Shown piece by piece: positions 34,339-42,220 of a stretch of DNA of 64,000 nt. Numbering within the stretch: the stretch's first letter is position 1; each line of letters starts with the position of its first letter. The stretch is from Verrucomicrobiaceae bacterium E54 (GTDB taxonomy: Bacteria > Verrucomicrobiota > Verrucomicrobiia > Verrucomicrobiales > Akkermansiaceae): contig JAKZES010000012.1 of the NCBI GenBank assembly GCA_022548915.1, positions 52,920 through 116,919 of the forward strand. The letters run 5' to 3'. The translations under genes and the position numbers were made by a program. The notes under the pieces were generated by a model, which saw only the letters and a list, made by a program, of their open reading frames with translations, had not been told where the DNA came from and ran no database searches.

Positions 34339-35021
34339 CGTTCGATTCCTCAAGGGCTCTTCGAATGGCTACAAGTCGATCCAAATCAGATGTAGCAAAC
34401 AAAATTGTTAGTATGTTTCTGCACACTCTCAGCAAGAAGGTGTGTGCGGAGTTCGGGCTGACTGTAGGCGATCAGGCTTACACGGAACACGTGTCTTCGG
34501 TATTCAAAGACAAGTGCATCTATTGCCAGGATTTGTTGGAGAAAGATAAGTTGGCGGTTGAGCACCTGGATGGGATGAACAGGATGAGGGCAGGCCTTCA
34601 CATACCTGGAAACGTGGCGGTTTCTTGTCGAAAGTGCAACAGCGAGAAGAGACGCGACGATCAAGCGAAAGATTTGATACATCCGGGTTCGGGGTGGATG
34701 TCGTTCCTGTCCCATGACGAAACAAGGTGTAAAACAACGTGTAAGACCTGCGCGTTCTGGGCTGGCAAGTTTCCGGAGAGCCAGAGTCGAGTGGAGTATC
34801 TGTTCATGATTCGGACGAGGATCTCGGGTTTTCGGGATCGCTACAAATCCGTCATCTCGTGGAATATGGAGAACAAGGATGTCATTCGAAATCAATCTGA
34901 GAAGCTGTATCGCCTGTGCCAGGAGTTCGCCACGAAGGAGATCAAGGATCTGGCGGACCAAGTGAATGTTTCACTTGGGTCCGTTTATCAAGCAACAAGT
35001 CGCCTGAAGAGGTCTGGTTGA
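34335..35021 (+). CDS. HNH endonuclease with C-terminal HTH
   Basis: 228 residues. The HNH core has a structural zinc site: CIYC (61, 64) and CRKC (98, 101). The catalytic HNH residues are His77 in AVEHLDGMN and Asn93 in PGNVAVS, with NSEKRRDD after it. A second CKTC pair occurs later. The C-terminus, KEIKDLADQVNVSLGSVYQATSRLKR, is a HTH-like DNA-binding segment. Likely a sequence-specific DNA nuclease regulated by the overlapping XRE gene. G+C is low compared with the window, suggesting horizontal transfer. Confidence 0.83.
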   Translation: MTFDSSRALRMATSRSKSDVANKIVSMFLHTLSKKVCAEFGLTVGDQAYTEHVSSVFKDKCIYCQDLLEKDKLAVEHLDGMNRMRAGLHIPGNVAVSCRKCNSEKRRDDQAKDLIHPGSGWMSFLSHDETRCKTTCKTCAFWAGKFPESQSRVEYLFMIRTRISGFRDRYKSVISWNMENKDVIRNQSEKLYRLCQEFATKEIKDLADQVNVSLGSVYQATSRLKRSG

Positions 35022-35032
35022 ATGCACGTTGC

Positions 35033-35272
35033 TGGTGCCAGGACGGCAACGAGCCTTTTCCGCATGGCGTTCTCTTTCTCAAGCTCCTGGAGGCGCTTGG
35101 CCGTCATCATCTTCGCTCCGCCGTATTCCTTGTTCCAGAGGTGGGAGGTTGCCACTCTGATCTCAAGCTTGCGGCAGACTTACTCAATTCTCACTCCGCG
35201 GGCTTGATCCGCACTCGCGGCCCTCAGCTTCTTGAAAATCTGTTCCGAGGTGTGTCGTTTTCTTTTCATCAT
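35033..35272 (-). pseudogene. IS3-family transposase OrfA remnant
   Basis: On the minus strand, MMKRKRHTSEQIFKKLRAA begins at 35272 and matches IS3-family OrfA (HTH_Tnp_1). An in-frame TAA follows residue GVRIE, then the same frame continues VCRKLEIRVATSHLWNKEYGGAKMMTAKRLQELEKENAMRKRLVA, the OrfA helix-turn-helix and leucine zipper. No OrfB remains, and the match ends just downstream of the HNH gene stop. It is a dead insertion-sequence fragment that lies between the HNH and RES genes and fills most of the 317-bp gap. No terminal inverted repeat is clear. Confidence 0.78.
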
Positions 35273-35338
35273 GAGAGTCTGCGCTTTGCCGGGGTACGCG
35301 ACGAGATGCCCGGACTGAACTTCGATGATCGCTGAACC

Positions 35339-35923
35339 GTGAAGTTTTTTCCTGATCGCCGGAAACTGTTGGACCGACTCAGAAGCTGTGGAGCGGCGCT
35401 TCAGACCCGCGTCGAACGTCGCGTCTATCGTTTTGTGAAACCGCAGTACACCAGCACTGCGGATCAGTTCGCGGGTATGGGGGCGAGGTTTGCCGATGGC
35501 AGGTGGCTTTTGCACGGCGGAAGACTGGTAACCTACACCTCGCTCTTGCCAGAGACCGCACTGTCCGAAGCACTGGCGGCGAACCGCTACTATGGCTTTC
35601 CCGACGAGCGGGCCGCACCTCTCGTTTTCGTGACGGCGGAGGTGAGGCTCCGGAATGTGGTGGATCTCCGGAACGGGTCGGTTCGTCAACGGCTCCGACT
35701 CTCGGAAGCGACGATCATCGAAACGGATTGGCGGGCGGACAACCTAAGGGGCCAAGAATCCATGACCGAGGCCTGGGGATGGGCGTTTGGCGAGTGGGGA
35801 GTCGAAGGCTTCCTGTGCCGAAGTGCCGCGGCTCGGGGCGGATCCAACCTGATCGTGTTTCCGGAGAATCTGCGCGCAGGCTCGCGGGTCAGGGTGCTGA
35901 ATGAGGTGGAATGGCCTCGATGA
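35339..35923 (+). CDS. RES-domain toxin (NAD+-targeting family)
   Basis: 194 residues. The RES fold is seen as VERRVYRFVKPQYTSTADQFAGMGARFADGRWLLHGGRLVTYTSLLPETALSEAL, with the conserved Arg, Glu (LLPETALSE) and aromatic/Ser positions, followed by RLRNVVDLRNG. RES toxins of Xre-RES modules degrade NAD+. The partner antitoxin is downstream instead of upstream. The start is GTG 35339. The gene is cut off from the HNH gene by the IS remnant. Confidence 0.83.
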   Translation: MKFFPDRRKLLDRLRSCGAALQTRVERRVYRFVKPQYTSTADQFAGMGARFADGRWLLHGGRLVTYTSLLPETALSEALAANRYYGFPDERAAPLVFVTAEVRLRNVVDLRNGSVRQRLRLSEATIIETDWRADNLRGQESMTEAWGWAFGEWGVEGFLCRSAAARGGSNLIVFPENLRAGSRVRVLNEVEWPR

Positions 35924-35928
35924 AAAGC

Positions 35929-35940
35929 TGCAATATTGCA
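35929..35940. promoter_or_regulatory. 12-bp palindrome between toxin and antitoxin
   Basis: TGCAATATTGCA is a perfect palindrome 6 nt after the toxin stop and 44 nt before the antitoxin ATG. It is a candidate Xre operator controlling the antitoxin separately from the toxin. Confidence 0.5.
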
Positions 35941-35984
35941 GGATTCCGCTTGTCGCGCCCGAGGCATGCTCGTAGCTTGAGGAT

Positions 35985-36365
35985 ATGAGCACGATGTCCA
36001 TCAAGCGAAGAGCGACCGACAAGGAGCTGCGGGTCGAGAGCGGTCCGGCTCTGATGAAGTGGCGTCAGGCGCAGGGAATCCCCCGACCGCTGTTTGCGAA
36101 GATGGCCGACTTTTCAGAACGCAAGCTGGCGACCTATGAGAAGGCCCTGACCATTCCCCAGCCCGTGCGCCGTCCGATCAAGGAGACGGTCCGCTTGATC
36201 CAAGCGCTGCGCGAACTGGCCGACGACGATGCCACGCTCAGGGACTGGCTTGAGCGCCCGAACCCCGCTTTCGGCAAGCGCCCGCCCTTGAAACTGATCA
36301 CGGACGGCGAATCCGACGTCATCTGGCAGATGGTCCATCAGATCCGACAGGGGGCGTTTTCGTGA
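35985..36365 (+). CDS. Xre/MbcA/ParS-type antitoxin (DUF2384)
   Basis: 126 residues. An HTH-like N-terminal half (GPALMKWRQAQGIPRPLFAKMADFSERKLATYEKA) is followed by the DUF2384 toxin-binding half: LRDWLERPNPAFGKRPPLKLITDGESDVIWQMVHQIRQGAFS, with the WL..PNPAFG..PL motif. It should neutralise the upstream RES toxin. A second in-frame ATG lies 9 nt downstream of 35985. The 61-nt gap and reversed gene order are uncommon for this family. Confidence 0.85.
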   Translation: MSTMSIKRRATDKELRVESGPALMKWRQAQGIPRPLFAKMADFSERKLATYEKALTIPQPVRRPIKETVRLIQALRELADDDATLRDWLERPNPAFGKRPPLKLITDGESDVIWQMVHQIRQGAFS

Positions 36366-36467
36366 GATTCGGCCATCGGTTGCAATCGAAGTGACGAACC
36401 TCGGAGGGGGGCGAGTTTCGGAGGTCCGAGGATTCCCTGGCAGTCAGTATGGACCGGGAAAACGGAG

Positions 36468-36866
36468 ATGGTTTTCCGCCATGTTCAATGCTCGAAGAAA
36501 CTTCCGGCAAGATGCCGAGTGCTGCGGGCGAGGCCCAGCCTACGCCAAAACCACGAGGACATTGACTTCGCCTCTTTCAGGGCGTCGAAGCCCGACTACG
36601 ACGACTCCAAACTCGGCAAGGGTGCCGTGGCCTGGATCTACGTGCGCCCGTTTACGGGCCAATACCTGTTTTACTACCTCTGCATGCTCGTTCCGCCGGT
36701 GGTGTTCACCTTTTTCGCGATTCTCACACGGGTCACGGAGCAGGCTCCGGGGTGGCGAGTCATTCAGAACACTGTTAGATGCTTCCGGAAACTCACCGCC
36801 GCTCCGGCTGTAAGTCGGGGCGGCGTGATATTTTACCGTCGCTCCCACTCATACCCCTTCCGGTAG
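36468..36866 (+). pseudogene. Possible membrane-protein gene fragment
   Basis: The 36366-36832 spacer holds a frame of 132 codons. Only residues about 29-105 look protein-like: DIDFASFRASKPDYDDSKLGKG, then AWIYVRPFTGQYLFYYLCMLVPPVVFTFFAILTRVTE with two hydrophobic segments. The flanks are of poor composition, and the 3' end overlaps the minus-strand lipoprotein gene. I read it as a decayed fragment at the island border; it may be spurious. Confidence 0.3.
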
Positions 36867-37063
36867 CCGCGGGCGAAGTCTTCGGCCTCTCCGCCGGAAT
36901 ACTCGGCCTCGTAGCGGGACGGGGTGCACGACAGGCCGGCAGCGGCGTCGGCACCGCCCTTCATGACTCCCAACTTGTAGCCGCGGAGCGTTTGTTCGCC
37001 GCCGACGTTGCCGCATTGGCAAAGAAAAAGGGAGGCGAGGGCGAGAAGCAGGGGGGATTTCAT
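36833..37063 (-). CDS. Small putative lipoprotein
   Basis: 76 residues. Signal-like N-terminus MKSPLLLALASLFLCQCGN with cysteines at the expected lipidation region; the lipobox is not perfect. The mature part is Gly/Ala-rich and ends in GGEAEDFARGYRKGYEWERR, a DUF-like exported tail. Function unknown. It starts 9 nt after the aldehyde dehydrogenase stop on the same strand. Confidence 0.65.
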   Translation of the reverse strand: MKSPLLLALASLFLCQCGNVGGEQTLRGYKLGVMKGGADAAAGLSCTPSRYEAEYSGGEAEDFARGYRKGYEWERR

Positions 37064-37072
37064 GCAGCGATG

Positions 37073-38458
37073 CTAGCGAAGAAATCGCCGGAGTCGATCC
37101 AGCAGGTTGCCGTACGGAGGAGGCTGGAAAAAGGGGTCCTTCCACTGCGGCCGCCGCATCACCGGGCGGGTGAGACCGAAGGCTTCGAAGCCGGCCCGGC
37201 CGCGGTAGCGCCCGTGGCCACTGGACCCCACGCCGCCGAAGGGCAGCTCGTGATTGAGCGCCTGCTTCATCACGTCGTTGATGCAGGCCGATCCCGAGCG
37301 CACGCGGACCATCAGTTCGTCGGAGAACTCCCGGTCGCCGGAGAAAATGTAGAGCGCGAGGGGCGAGGGCAATTGTGAGAGCCGGTCAACCAAAGTCGCC
37401 CGGTCGGAGTAGGGCAGGACGGGCAGCAGGGGACCGAACACCTCCTCCTGCATCGCGGGATGATCCCAGTCGACCCGCACGCGGCGCAGCGCCAGTCGAA
37501 GGGCGTCTTCATCGTCCTCCCCGAAGGCTTTCACCTCGCCGGTCGCGAGGCCCCGCACCCGGTCGAAGTGATGCCGGTTGGGAAGACGTGCCAGGTCGCT
37601 TTTCATCGAGGAGCAGGCACTGGCCATGAAGCCGTCGAGGTGCTCGATGAACTCGTCGTATCGATCCTCCGGCACGGCGACGAAGTCCGGCGCGATGCAG
37701 GTCTGGCCGGCATTGAGGAACTTGCCGTTGCCGATCCGCTCCGCGGCAAGCTTCAGGTCGGCGGTCGAATCGATCACCGCCGGGCACTTGCCGCCCAACT
37801 CAAGGACGCAGGGCGCGAGGTGGCGGGCGGCGGCGGCGGCCACCTTGGTGCCGACCGTTTCGCCGCCGGTGAAGAAGAAGATGTCCCACGGCTGGTCGAG
37901 CAGCGCCGCACCAAGTTCGGCTTCGCCCTCGACGACGGTCATCAGGGCCGGGTCGCAGGCCTCGGCGACCAGCCCCGACAGCAGCGACGAGGTGGCGGGG
38001 CTGAGTTCGGAGGGCTTGATCGTCACGCAGTTCCCGGCGGCGATCGCGGCGATGGCGGGGCTCAGGGCGAGCTGGAGCGGGTAGTTCCACGGCGCCATGA
38101 TCAGCGCCGTGCCGAAGGGCTCGCGGTGGATGCGGCTGCTTGCCGGAAGGAAATAGAAGGGGTGTCCGGCCCGCCGGGGTCTGGACCACGAGGGAAGCTT
38201 CTTGATGGCCAGGCGCAGATCGGAGCGGAGGAACTGGAACTCCGCGAGCCAGGCCTCGACGGGGGGCTTGCCAAGGTCCGCCCGGAGGGCGTCGAGAAGC
38301 TCGTTTTCGCGTTTTTCGAGAGCCGCCAGCAGGGATTTCAGCGTGTCGAGACGGGCGTCCAGGGGACGCGTGGCCCCGCGGTCGAAGTGGGCCCGCTGAC
38401 GGCGCCGGGTCGACAAGGCCAGCGCGGCCCAATCTCCTGTCTTGCGTTCCTCCGACAT
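37073..38458 (-). CDS. Aldehyde dehydrogenase, class 3 type (possible diapocarotenal dehydrogenase)
   Basis: 461 residues, the short ALDH class 3 form. It has the NAD-binding and catalytic motifs: MAPWNYPLQLALSPAIAAIAAGNCVTIKPSE, FFFTGGETVGTKVAAAAA, catalytic Glu in LELGGKCP and catalytic Cys in NAGQTCIAPDF. The C-terminus is hydrophobic and basic, as in membrane-bound fatty aldehyde dehydrogenases. It is divergent from the CrtP-like gene. In staphyloxanthin synthesis an AldH oxidises the terminal aldehyde of diaponeurosporenal, and this context supports the same role here. Confidence 0.85.
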   Translation of the reverse strand: MSEERKTGDWAALALSTRRRQRAHFDRGATRPLDARLDTLKSLLAALEKRENELLDALRADLGKPPVEAWLAEFQFLRSDLRLAIKKLPSWSRPRRAGHPFYFLPASSRIHREPFGTALIMAPWNYPLQLALSPAIAAIAAGNCVTIKPSELSPATSSLLSGLVAEACDPALMTVVEGEAELGAALLDQPWDIFFFTGGETVGTKVAAAAARHLAPCVLELGGKCPAVIDSTADLKLAAERIGNGKFLNAGQTCIAPDFVAVPEDRYDEFIEHLDGFMASACSSMKSDLARLPNRHHFDRVRGLATGEVKAFGEDDEDALRLALRRVRVDWDHPAMQEEVFGPLLPVLPYSDRATLVDRLSQLPSPLALYIFSGDREFSDELMVRVRSGSACINDVMKQALNHELPFGGVGSSGHGRYRGRAGFEAFGLTRPVMRRPQWKDPFFQPPPYGNLLDRLRRFLR

Positions 38459-38512
38459 GCGTCGAATCTAGCATGTCGGCGCGAGGGAGCACGCCCTTGC
38501 CGAAGAAATCTG

Positions 38513-40015
38513 ATGAAGACGGACAAGGGGAACATCGTGGTGATCGGGGCGGGCCTCGGAGGCCTTTCGGCAGCCATTTCGCTGCGCGCGAAGGGATACG
38601 AGATCGAGATCGTCGAGAAGAACGCGCAGGTCGGCGGAAAGCTGAACGTCCAGGAGATCGACGGCTTCACCTTCGACCTGGGTCCCTCGATCTTCACCTT
38701 GCCGCAGATTTTCGAGGATCTCTTCCAGCGGGCCGGGAAGAAGATGAGCGACTATGTCGAGTTGACGTCGGTCACCCCGCACTGGCGGAACTTCTTCGAG
38801 GACGGACTCGTGCTCGACCTGCTCGAGGATCCCGAAGAGATGCGCAAGGAACTCGGCAAGCTCGACGGACGGGCCGAGGATCACTGGAAGGATTTCCAGA
38901 GCTTCCTCGCCTACGGGCGGAACCAATACCGGATCATCGACGAGGGCTACTTCGACGCCGGCCTCGACTCGACCTGGGAGATGATCCGCCACTACGGGCT
39001 GTTCGGCCTGTTCAACGGGATGGACTGGAAGCACTCGATGTCGGAATCGGTGGCCCGGCATTTCCGCAGCCAGCACCTGCGATGGATCTTCGAGTATTTC
39101 ATCAAGTATGTCGGCTCGTCGGCCAAGGATGCGCCCGGCTACATGAACATGATGTCGCTCATCCAGTTCGACCACGGGCTCTGGTATGTGAAGGGAGGCA
39201 TGTATGAACTCGCCCGCGGACTCGAACGACTTGCCGCGGATGTCGGGATCAAGATCCGGCTGAATACTCCGGTCCGCGAGATCGCCAAGGAGGGCAAGCG
39301 CGTCACCGGGGTGGTGCTCGACGACGGTTCCGTGCTCTCCGCCGGCCACGTGGTCTGCAACATGGAGGTGATCCCCGCCTACAAGCACCTGCTCAAGGAG
39401 GACGACCGCTTCATGAAGAAGTTGGATCGGTTCGCTCCGGCGTGCTCGGGCATCGTCCTGCATCTCGGCACCGACCGCATCTACCCGCAGCTGGCGCACC
39501 ACAACTTCTTCTATTCGAAGGACCAGTCGAACCACTTCGACACCGTCTTCCAGAAGGGCGAACTGCCACCCGATCCCACCATCTACCTCGTGGCGCCGAC
39601 CCGCACCGATCCGAGCAAGGCGCCGGAGGGTTGCGACAACATCAAGATCCTGCCGCACATCCCGCCCATCGATCCGGAACGCCCGCTGTCCGAGTCCGAC
39701 TACGAGGCCTTTGCCGAGCGGGTGCTCGAGAAGCTCGAGCGGATGGGCCTCACGGACCTGCGCAAGCACACGGTGGTGCGCGACATGCTCACGCCGGTGG
39801 ACATCGAGAAGATGTATCTTTCCAACCGGGGCTCGATCTACGGAGTGGTGAGCGACTGGAAGAAGAACAAGGGGTTCAAGGCGCCGAAACGGAGCAAGAA
39901 GTATGCGAATCTCTACTTCACCGGCGGCAGCGTGAATCCCGGCGGCGGCATGCCGATGGCGGTGCTCTGCGGCCAGAAGGTCTGCGACCGGCTGGTCGCC
40001 CACGACGGCGGGTGA
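38513..40015 (+). CDS. Carotenoid desaturase/oxygenase family protein (CrtP/CrtN-like)
   Basis: 500 residues. N-terminal FAD motif NIVVIGAGLGGLSAAISLRAKGYEIEIVEKN, the GGKLN... segment, and the C-terminal carotenoid-desaturase signature YFTGGSVNPGGGMPMAVLCGQKV. By family these act on C30 or C40 carotenoid precursors with FAD. The neighbouring CrtQ-like and CrtO-like genes and the divergent AldH make a diapocarotene terminal oxidase (CrtP) likely, but a desaturase (CrtN) cannot be excluded. ATG 38513 is preferred; the frame upstream is antisense to AldH. Confidence 0.85.
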   Translation: MKTDKGNIVVIGAGLGGLSAAISLRAKGYEIEIVEKNAQVGGKLNVQEIDGFTFDLGPSIFTLPQIFEDLFQRAGKKMSDYVELTSVTPHWRNFFEDGLVLDLLEDPEEMRKELGKLDGRAEDHWKDFQSFLAYGRNQYRIIDEGYFDAGLDSTWEMIRHYGLFGLFNGMDWKHSMSESVARHFRSQHLRWIFEYFIKYVGSSAKDAPGYMNMMSLIQFDHGLWYVKGGMYELARGLERLAADVGIKIRLNTPVREIAKEGKRVTGVVLDDGSVLSAGHVVCNMEVIPAYKHLLKEDDRFMKKLDRFAPACSGIVLHLGTDRIYPQLAHHNFFYSKDQSNHFDTVFQKGELPPDPTIYLVAPTRTDPSKAPEGCDNIKILPHIPPIDPERPLSESDYEAFAERVLEKLERMGLTDLRKHTVVRDMLTPVDIEKMYLSNRGSIYGVVSDWKKNKGFKAPKRSKKYANLYFTGGSVNPGGGMPMAVLCGQKVCDRLVAHDGG

Positions 40016-41118
40016 TGAGTGTGGCCATCGCGATTACCGCGTGGGTCGGCACGCTCGTCGCGCTCGGGTCGGCGGCCTTGCTTTTTGCCAGGATGCGCGG
40101 CCTGCCGAAGGCGGGCCGCCGCGACGATGTGCCGAAGGTTTCGGTGATCATCCCGGCCCGCGACGAGGAGTCGAACCTGTCCAAGCTGCTGCCGGCCCTG
40201 AATGCCCAGTCGCTTGCTCCGCATGAAATCCTCGTGGTCGATGATCAATCCGAGGATCGCACGGGGGAGATCGCCCGGGCCGCCGGGGCACGGGTGATCG
40301 AGGGACAGCCGCTTCCGGAGGGATGGTTCGGGAAGCCCTGGGCCTGCCAGCAAGGGGCCGATGCCGCGAGCGGCGATTGGCTGTGTTTCCTCGATGCCGA
40401 CGTCGAACCCGAGCCCGATGCGCTGGAGCGTTTTGCGGCCCTGATGGACGAACGGACGGTGGTGTCGGTCTGTCCGTGGCACCGCATCGAGCGTCCCTAC
40501 GAGGAGCTTTCCGTGTTCTTCAACCTGCTGATGATCGGTGGGATCGGGGCCTCGACCTGGGAGGGCGACGAGGCGCGGGGGATCGGGCTCTTCGGTCAAA
40601 CCCTGCTCTTGCCGCGCGGCCTGTATCGTGAAGTCGGCGGTCATGCCGCGGTGCGGAAGGCGGTGCTCGAGAACCTCCACCTTTCGAAGCAACTCGAGGA
40701 GCGGGGCATCCGGAGGATCTGCCGGGTCGGGCGAGGCACCATCGCCATGCGGATGTTTCCCGCGGGTTTCGGGCAATTGGTCGAGAGCTGGAGCAAGGGG
40801 TCCGCGTCCGGGGCCGGGTTGTCTTCGCCCCGGGCCATCGTGCTGTCCTCGACCTGGATCACGGGGATGATGATCAACCTGGTGTCGACCGGGTTGATGC
40901 CGCTGGCCGAGGGGCTGCATCGTTCACTGGTGGGTCTCGCCTATCTGGTGCTGGCCATCGGTCTGCTGCCGCTCATGCGAAAGGCCGGGGGTTTTTCCTG
41001 GTGGAGCGCGCTGGCGTTCCCGGTGGGCCTGCTTTTCTATCAGGGGCTGTTGTTCCGGTCGATCATCCGTCAGCGGCGCGGAGCCATTACCCGATGGAAG
41101 GGGCGCGATGTGGCTTGA
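40015..41118 (+). CDS. Glycosyltransferase family 2, CrtQ-like
   Basis: 367 residues. N-terminal membrane helix, then the GT2 fold: VSVIIPARDEESNLSKLLPALNAQ, VVDDQSEDRTGEIA, CFLDADVEPEPDALE (metal-binding DxD), followed by two to three C-terminal helices. CrtQ glucosylates diaponeurosporenoate. It overlaps the previous stop by one base (TGATG) and overlaps the next gene by 11 bp, so this is one operon. Confidence 0.85.
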   Translation: MSVAIAITAWVGTLVALGSAALLFARMRGLPKAGRRDDVPKVSVIIPARDEESNLSKLLPALNAQSLAPHEILVVDDQSEDRTGEIARAAGARVIEGQPLPEGWFGKPWACQQGADAASGDWLCFLDADVEPEPDALERFAALMDERTVVSVCPWHRIERPYEELSVFFNLLMIGGIGASTWEGDEARGIGLFGQTLLLPRGLYREVGGHAAVRKAVLENLHLSKQLEERGIRRICRVGRGTIAMRMFPAGFGQLVESWSKGSASGAGLSSPRAIVLSSTWITGMMINLVSTGLMPLAEGLHRSLVGLAYLVLAIGLLPLMRKAGGFSWWSALAFPVGLLFYQGLLFRSIIRQRRGAITRWKGRDVA

Positions 41119-41584
41119 GCTTTCCAACTTCTGGGTGGCGATCCTGAACGTCACCGGCATTCCCGCCGCCCACTTCGGGCTGTCGTGGGCGTTCACCAGG
41201 ATGCCCGCCGGCTGGTTCCGGCCCGACAGCATGATGTTCCGCGCGTGGCCTGGGGAATCCACCGGGTTCCACGAGCGGGTCTTCCGGGTGAAGGCGTGGA
41301 AGCACCTGCTGCCGGATGCGGCGGGTTGGTTCGGGGGCTTTGCCAAGCGCAGCCTGCGCGGCCGGGATCCTGAATACCTGGCTGTCTTCCGGATCGAGAC
41401 CTGTCGCGGTGAGGCGGCCCACTGGGCCCAGTGGATCGTCATCAGCGCCTTCGTCGCCTGGACTCCCTGGCCGTGGGCGCTGGTGCTCCCGGTGTATGCC
41501 GCCCTTTCGAATCTCCCCTGCATCGTCCTGCAGCGTCACAACCGCCTGAGGCTGCAGAAGGTGCTGGGCGGGAATAATTTCTGA
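41108..41584 (+). CDS. CrtO-like glycosyl-carotenoate acyltransferase
   Basis: 158 residues with three hydrophobic segments. It has the family pattern [33 protein letters not shown] and the ending [29 protein letters not shown], seen in CrtO of staphyloxanthin loci. It would acylate the sugar of a glycosyl carotenoate, giving a membrane-embedded ester pigment. The overlap with the CrtQ-like gene supports a shared pathway. Confidence 0.8.
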   Translation: MWLELSNFWVAILNVTGIPAAHFGLSWAFTRMPAGWFRPDSMMFRAWPGESTGFHERVFRVKAWKHLLPDAAGWFGGFAKRSLRGRDPEYLAVFRIETCRGEAAHWAQWIVISAFVAWTPWPWALVLPVYAALSNLPCIVLQRHNRLRLQKVLGGNNF

Positions 41585-41637
41585 GAATCTTATCGCTTGA
41601 AGTCCTGCGGAGGGTTATGGGGCTGTTCTGGTTCGTG

Positions 41638-41662
41638 CTTCAGGCTCGATCAAGGCCTGAAG
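41638..41662 (+). promoter_or_regulatory. Stem-loop in the leader of the RRM gene
   Basis: CTTCAGGC, 9 nt, GCCTGAAG: a perfect 8-bp stem 93 nt upstream of the RRM start. Long leaders with hairpins are common before RNA-binding and cold-shock genes; role here is inferred. The 170-bp gap holds nothing else I can name. Confidence 0.4.
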
Positions 41663-41754
41663 TTCAATCCCATGGATGCCCGCATCCGGTGGTGCGCGAG
41701 CGACCCGATTCCCGGGATCAGTCCGATGCGACGGCGCAGCGCGCGAACCACCGA

Positions 41755-42054
41755 ATGAATATGAAAATGTATGTAGGCAACCTGTCGTTTCAGACGACCA
41801 AGCAGGAACTCGAAGACCTGTTCTCCCAGTACGGAACCGTCACCGACGCGCACCTCCCCGAGGATCGCGAGACCGGTCGGCCCCGTGGATTCGCGTTCAT
41901 CACCATGGACAGCAAGTCCGCCATGGAGGATGCGATCAAGGCCCTCGACGGCACCGAGTTCGGTGGCCGCAACCTCAAGGTCAACGAAGCCAAGCCCCGC
42001 GAAGACCGCGGTGGCGGCGGCGGTGGTCGTGGTGGCTACGGCGGACGCCGCTGA
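41755..42054 (+). CDS. RRM-type RNA-binding protein (Rbp/cold-shock-like)
   Basis: 99 residues. One RRM domain with both RNP motifs: RNP2 MYVGNLSF and RNP1 RGFAFITM, then a Gly/Arg-rich tail ([14 protein letters not shown]). This is the layout of cyanobacterial and PVC small RNA-binding proteins, which bind single-stranded RNA. ATG 41755 (MNMKMYVGN) is preferred over 41761. A strong intrinsic terminator follows. Confidence 0.93.
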   Translation: MNMKMYVGNLSFQTTKQELEDLFSQYGTVTDAHLPEDRETGRPRGFAFITMDSKSAMEDAIKALDGTEFGGRNLKVNEAKPREDRGGGGGGRGGYGGRR

Positions 42055-42075
42055 TCCCTCAGGCTCACTTTCCCA

Positions 42076-42108
42076 GGCGGCTCCCGGTTCTCCGGGCGCC
42101 GCCTTTTT
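42076..42108 (+). terminator. Intrinsic terminator of the RRM gene
   Basis: GGCGGC-t-CCCGG-ttct-CCGGG-c-GCCGCC followed by TTTTT: a two-part stem with U-tract, 21 nt after the RRM stop. Confidence 0.85.
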
Positions 42109-42160
42109 CGATCCCGGGATCAGGCCCGAAGCCGGTGCTGCCGACGGGCCGGTGATTTGC

Positions 42161-42193
42161 AAAAAGCCCGCGGCACCTTCCGGCACCGCGGGC
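42161..42193 (-). terminator. Intrinsic terminator of the cco operon
   Basis: On the minus strand GCCCGCGG, a 12-nt loop, CCGCGGGC, then TTTTT, located 28 nt after the ccoP stop. Confidence 0.85.
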
Positions 42194-42220
42194 GATTCAA
42201 ATCAAAGCGGAACGAAGGCC

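Noticed and set aside
34916..35335. 139-codon plus-strand ORF between the HNH and RES genes
   Set aside because: It runs antisense to a recognisable IS3 OrfA remnant and has no domain.
37460..38512. N-terminal extension of the CrtP-like protein by 351 codons
   Set aside because: This part is antisense to the aldehyde dehydrogenase; the FAD motif begins a few residues after ATG 38513.
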